Assembly (NCBI GenBank): GCA_016710285.1
Contig: JADJXR010000001.1
Span: 1,054,001 to 1,118,000 of the forward strand
Direction: 5' to 3'
Length of the DNA stretch: 64,000 nt
Source of the DNA: Chlorobiota bacterium
Lineage (GTDB): Bacteria; Bacteroidota; Ignavibacteria; OLB7
Positions 60,318 to 64,000 of the stretch are shown piece by piece (position 1 is the stretch's first letter; each line of letters begins with the position of its first letter). The notes beneath the pieces are model-generated. The model searched no databases and was not told the origin of the DNA. It saw only the letters and a list, made by a program, of their open reading frames with translations. The position numbers and the translations under genes are program-made.

Positions 60318-63300
60318 ATGGCCAATCGGCTGAACGGCATTGCTCGCATCGGGGCGCGGCTTGTGGTTTTTGCGATCACAGGGCTGACGTTCCTTTGCGC
60401 AGTGGTTGTTCTGCTGACCCAGCTTCCGGCGTTCCGGACATGGGCGGTGGAGAAAGGGTTGGCGATGGTGAACGAGGCATTGGTTGGCAGCATTCACGTG
60501 GGGGAGATCACCGGCAACCTGCTAACCGGGCTTACCATCCACGACGTTCGGCTGCGCGCCGGCGACAGCACCACAATCCTTGAAGCCCCCGCCATTGCGC
60601 TGCGGTACCAGATTGCCCCCATTCTTGAATCAAAAACAATCCGAGCGGAGGCCTTGATTGACCGCCCGGTGATTCGCCTGGTCCGGAGCGCGTCCGATAG
60701 CCTTTGGAACATCGCGAAATTCGTGAAGCCCACCCCCCCCGACACCACACCAAGCAAGCCGTTCGACTGGACGATCAGCCTGCAGACGTTGGAAATCCGC
60801 GATGCCAGCTTCATCATGGATGACCGCACCGCCCAACGCAACCCCGACACCGCCGCGGTTGATTTCTCGCACCTTCAGATGGAAGATTTCCACCTTGTGG
60901 TCTCCGCCGATGTTGACCCCGTGGAGCAGCACCTTGCCATCCATCACCTTAGCGGGCGGCTGGTGGCCCCGTACTTCCGAATTGTTGAGATGGGGGTCAA
61001 TGTTGATCTGGACGGATCGGGGCTGACGGTGGATGACTTCTATCTTGAAACCGACCGCTCGCTGCTGGCGATGGACGCGCACCTTGACTCCATCAACATC
61101 CTTGGCCCCAACCCGCGGCTGGACTACGAACGCTCCCCCTTCCGCATGACGGTGAACGCCGAGCGCGCCTCGATGGAGGACCTGAAGCAGTTCGTGCCAA
61201 GCGTTGCGTTCCTTGCCGGCACGCCAGCGTTCCGCACCACCATCAGCGGAACCTACGACGACATCTTCATCAGCAACTCGCGGCTGACGTTGCAGAACAG
61301 CGACCTGAAGTTCAGCGGGCGGATGAAAAATCTGCGGAACCCGGAGCAACTCTACCTGCAAGCCAACATCACCGACTCCAAGCTCTCCCACCGCGACGGC
61401 GATATCTATGTTCCCGGGTTGGAGTTGCCGGACCTTAGCTACGTTGGCGATGCGGAGCTCCGCACGGTGACGTTCGCCGGCCAGCCGAACAACTTCACCG
61501 CAACGATTGATGCCACCACGGCCTCCGGCGCGGTAACGGGCGGGGTGATGTTGGATATGCGCCAATCGGTCATGCGATATATCGGCGATGTGGCAATCGT
61601 CCACGGAAATTTGGCGAAGGTGATGGCCGACTCCACTTACCGGAGCGACTTCACCGGGCGTGCGGTCATCAACGGGAAAGGGGTGGGGCTGAAGGAACTT
61701 GATGCCCGCGTGCGGATCGAGTCGCAAGGTTCGATGGTGGCCGGGCGGCGTTACCGCAAGCTCTATCTGGATGCCACCGCACGCAACGGCGGGGTGCTGA
61801 CGCTGGACACCTTGATGGTGGCATGGGGCCCCGGCGGAACAGCCGCCACCTCCAAGCCGGAAGTAAGCGACTCGGCCATTACGCCACAGTTCATCGAGCA
61901 AAGCGTCCGGACGATTCTTGCCGCCCCGCTTCAGCTTTCGGCGCAGGACCGGCAGATGTTCGCCGCCGGCCAATTTTTTGGCGTTGGCGGGATGTTCGAT
62001 TTCCGCAACAGCAACGACCCCATCTACAACTTCTCGGCAAACGCCCGCCAGTTGAATTTGGAGGAGATGCTGCTGAACCCTGAGTATCGTTCGCGGCTCA
62101 ATCTTTCCATCGTCGCCAGCGGACACGGCCTTGACCCCGACCTTGCCGAAACCAGCGGCCAGCTTCGGTTGCAAGCCAGCGAGTATGGCCAGCAAGTGCT
62201 TCCTGGGATGAACGGCGTGTTCAAACTGGTCCGCCCCGATGCCCGCCGCCGCACCTTCACCTTCAACTCCGAAGTTGCCGACGTAAGCCTGAAAGGTGAA
62301 TGGAAAACCGCCACCATTGCCCCGGCCCTTCAAGATGCGATGCAGGGGATCATGCGTTACGTTGAGGCCCGCGCCAACTACGGCCAGCAGCCCACCGAAC
62401 GCGCCACCCGGCTTCTCACCGAAACGGTCAACGCCTCCTTCTCGCTGAACCTGAAAGATGTAACGCCAATCCAGCCGCTGCTTGGCTCCATGAAAATCGC
62501 CATGACGGGGCTGATTGATGGAAGCATTATCGGAACCCCCAACGGCGTTACGCTGAACGCCAGCGGCTGGGCCAACGGAACCTACCAGCAGGATTCCACG
62601 CTGGTTCGGCTGAACAACACCAAGATTAGTTTGGGGCTGTCGGGGATTGAGGCAACCGGCGTTAGCAAGGGGCTGCAAGGGGAGATTCGCGTCAGCAGCG
62701 ACTCCTCGATTCAGTTCGGGGCCCTCTCCTTCAATCGCCCAATGGCAAGCATCACCCTGCGTGATGAGGTGTTCAACGTTCGCGGCCACACGCAGGTGGA
62801 CAGCACCATGTACGCCGCCATTGACGGAACCGTTGACGCACACGACCCAGCCGGATACAAGGTCCAGTTGGACACCATGCTGTTCCTGTACGGGCGGGAC
62901 CTGAAGGCGCGGAACGCCGGGCCAATTCGCGCGGTCATCAGCCAAACCGCTTTCCGTGCCGACTCGCTGGCGGTGCGGGTAAACGATGGCGACATCGTCA
63001 GCATCAAAGGGGACTTCCTGACCGAGACGATGGGCTTCCAGCAGATGACCGTTGACTACATCACCGTGCAGATGCAGCACACGCACGACTCCTCCGAAGC
63101 AACCTTGCTGAACTTCCAAGCTGGGGAATCCATTGGGCTGATTCAGCGGAGCTTGGAGCGGCTTCATATGACGCTGAACGGCACGATGGAGATGCCAATC
63201 ATTGATGCCGAAGCGGAGGTGAACCTGCAAGACATCCTTGACGAGCGCGCCGGAAAAGTGTGGGCGAAGCTGAACTACCAGAACCGCAACCTTGTTGGCG

Positions 63301-64000
63301 GGATGCAAATTTTGAGCGGGGCCGACACGCTTCGATTGAAGGATACGCTGGCCAATATCACCATTGCAGCATTGCCGATTGACCTTGCGTTCGCTTCCCG
63401 CACCGAGCGATTGGTGAACGGGCAGCCGCTAACAATCAGCGCGCAAACCAAACGGTTCCCGCTAGAGATCATTGCCCCGTTTGTCCCCGGCGTTAAGATT
63501 CGGAAAGGGCGGGCAGATTTGAACTTCAGCGTTGCGGGGAACTACCCCGAACTTGACTACCGGGGTGAAGGAGCGGTGGAGGCGCAGGGGGTGCTGGAGG
63601 GGAACAATCTTGCCTACTATTTCCGGTTGCCGCTTCGCTTCAACGACCAAGTGCTGAACATTGACTCGGCAGTGATCCGGAACGACCCTCGCGACCTTCC
63701 TGGCGGAATCGGCTACATGAGCGCGATCGTCAATTTCGACGGCTTCGAGGTCAGCCGAATTGACGCGCAGATCCGCACCCCGAAGCTGATGGTTCTTGGC
63801 GATGCCTCGCAGGCGGTGAACGACTTCATCTACGGCGATCTGGTGATCTCCACCGGCGACGGCTACCTCACCTTCGATGGAACGTTGCAATCCCCTTCGC
63901 TTTCCGGGCCGGTGATTATCGAGCAAGGGAATCTGCAACTTCCATACTCAGAATCTGCGGCAACCATCAATGCCACCGGGGTCCGGTACGTAAGCCAGCA
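60318..64000 (+). CDS. TamB/AsmA-like envelope biogenesis protein, 3' end outside the window
   Basis: An open frame of at least 1227 codons from the ATG at 60318 (an in-frame TAA at 60294 excludes earlier starts) to the window edge. An N-terminal membrane anchor (about 13-35, LVVFAITGLTFLCAVVVLL) is followed by an AsmA/TamB-type segment (GSIHVGEITGNLLTGLTIHDVRLR, about 54-78) and long stretches of regularly repeated beta strands typical of the TamB/AsmA lipid- or protein-transfer groove (FTGRAVINGKGVGLKELDARVRIE, ISAQTKRFPLEIIAPFVPGVK, SPSLSGPVIIEQGNLQLPYSES near the visible end). TamB proteins help move phospholipids or outer-membrane proteins across the periplasm. The expected C-terminal DUF490 domain lies beyond the window. 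Confidence 0.9.
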   Translation, partial: MANRLNGIARIGARLVVFAITGLTFLCAVVVLLTQLPAFRTWAVEKGLAMVNEALVGSIHVGEITGNLLTGLTIHDVRLRAGDSTTILEAPAIALRYQIAPILESKTIRAEALIDRPVIRLVRSASDSLWNIAKFVKPTPPDTTPSKPFDWTISLQTLEIRDASFIMDDRTAQRNPDTAAVDFSHLQMEDFHLVVSADVDPVEQHLAIHHLSGRLVAPYFRIVEMGVNVDLDGSGLTVDDFYLETDRSLLAMDAHLDSINILGPNPRLDYERSPFRMTVNAERASMEDLKQFVPSVAFLAGTPAFRTTISGTYDDIFISNSRLTLQNSDLKFSGRMKNLRNPEQLYLQANITDSKLSHRDGDIYVPGLELPDLSYVGDAELRTVTFAGQPNNFTATIDATTASGAVTGGVMLDMRQSVMRYIGDVAIVHGNLAKVMADSTYRSDFTGRAVINGKGVGLKELDARVRIESQGSMVAGRRYRKLYLDATARNGGVLTLDTLMVAWGPGGTAATSKPEVSDSAITPQFIEQSVRTILAAPLQLSAQDRQMFAAGQFFGVGGMFDFRNSNDPIYNFSANARQLNLEEMLLNPEYRSRLNLSIVASGHGLDPDLAETSGQLRLQASEYGQQVLPGMNGVFKLVRPDARRRTFTFNSEVADVSLKGEWKTATIAPALQDAMQGIMRYVEARANYGQQPTERATRLLTETVNASFSLNLKDVTPIQPLLGSMKIAMTGLIDGSIIGTPNGVTLNASGWANGTYQQDSTLVRLNNTKISLGLSGIEATGVSKGLQGEIRVSSDSSIQFGALSFNRPMASITLRDEVFNVRGHTQVDSTMYAAIDGTVDAHDPAGYKVQLDTMLFLYGRDLKARNAGPIRAVISQTAFRADSLAVRVNDGDIVSIKGDFLTETMGFQQMTVDYITVQMQHTHDSSEATLLNFQAGESIGLIQRSLERLHMTLNGTMEMPIIDAEAEVNLQDILDERAGKVWAKLNYQNRNLVGGMQILSGADTLRLKDTLANITIAALPIDLAFASRTERLVNGQPLTISAQTKRFPLEIIAPFVPGVKIRKGRADLNFSVAGNYPELDYRGEGAVEAQGVLEGNNLAYYFRLPLRFNDQVLNIDSAVIRNDPRDLPGGIGYMSAIVNFDGFEVSRIDAQIRTPKLMVLGDASQAVNDFIYGDLVISTGDGYLTFDGTLQSPSLSGPVIIEQGNLQLPYSESAATINATGVRYVSQ

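Noticed and set aside
60630..63308. 892-codon open frame on the minus strand
   Set aside because: It lies entirely opposite the TamB-like gene, has His/Arg/Gly-rich composition typical of antisense translation of GC-rich DNA, and shows no motif.
1..64000. tRNA, rRNA, tmRNA or SRP RNA genes
   Set aside because: I looked for the T-loop GTTCGAnnC, SRP GGAAGGAAGCAG-type and other conserved motifs in the gaps and found none by eye; a covariance-model scan would be decisive.

Overview
The window looks like a chromosomal piece of a high-GC, diderm (outer-membrane) bacterium of the Bacteroidota/Chlorobiota (FCB) superphylum. Candidatus Kapabacteria is my best guess. Reasons: two secreted proteins end in type IX secretion (T9SS) type A sorting domains; a 287-residue primary sigma factor lacks region 1.1; TonB-dependent receptor, OmpA-like, TamB-like and heptose-activation genes are present; and several genes carry the Bacteroidota-type -7 promoter element TAnnTTTG just upstream. 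The taxon is an inference; nothing here is a phylogenetic marker test.

Layout. 0.1-4.6 kb: a lipoprotein, a DnaJ/CbpA-type co-chaperone, a heptosyltransferase (GT9) that has lost its N-terminal half, and a TPR regulator with two tandem LuxR-type HTHs. 4.7-10.8 kb: a coiled-coil protein and an 1882-residue secreted fibre-like protein made of repeats. 11.1-22.1 kb: outer-membrane protein plus lipoprotein, DedA, RuvC, an overlapping sensor kinase/OmpR regulator pair, a secreted protein paired with a T9SS-targeted matrixin-type protease, a GNAT acetyltransferase and a CHAP cell-wall hydrolase. 23.0-29.4 kb: a second giant fibre-like protein, 2116 residues, related to the first but ending in a self-cleaving S74 chaperone domain. 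29.7-43.3 kb: lipoproteins, type 2 IPP isomerase, L-ribulokinase, a secreted BNR protein, a 1242-residue secreted TPR-CHAT caspase-like protein with a small membrane protein, an orphan IorA-like thiamine-diphosphate enzyme, an OxyR-like regulator and a divergent dihaem cytochrome c. 43.7-56.3 kb: TonB-dependent receptor, an AT-richer T9SS cargo protein, a VOC/YjbR pair, a second TPR-LuxR regulator, a split OmpA/thrombospondin-3 protein pair, thymidylate kinase and a secreted protein. 57.0-64.0 kb: sigma-70, an interrupted heptose-7-phosphate kinase, a PepSY-type membrane protein, heptose-1-phosphate adenylyltransferase and the first 1227 codons of a TamB/AsmA-like envelope protein that runs off the window.

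Intergenic DNA is rich in palindromic repeat families (several kinds, in at least six intergenic regions) and in strong hairpin terminators. I found no rRNA, tRNA, CRISPR array, integrase or transposase. The most notable biology is the investment in cell-surface and secreted proteins: the two repeat-rich giant fibres, the TPR-CHAT protein, and the T9SS cargoes.
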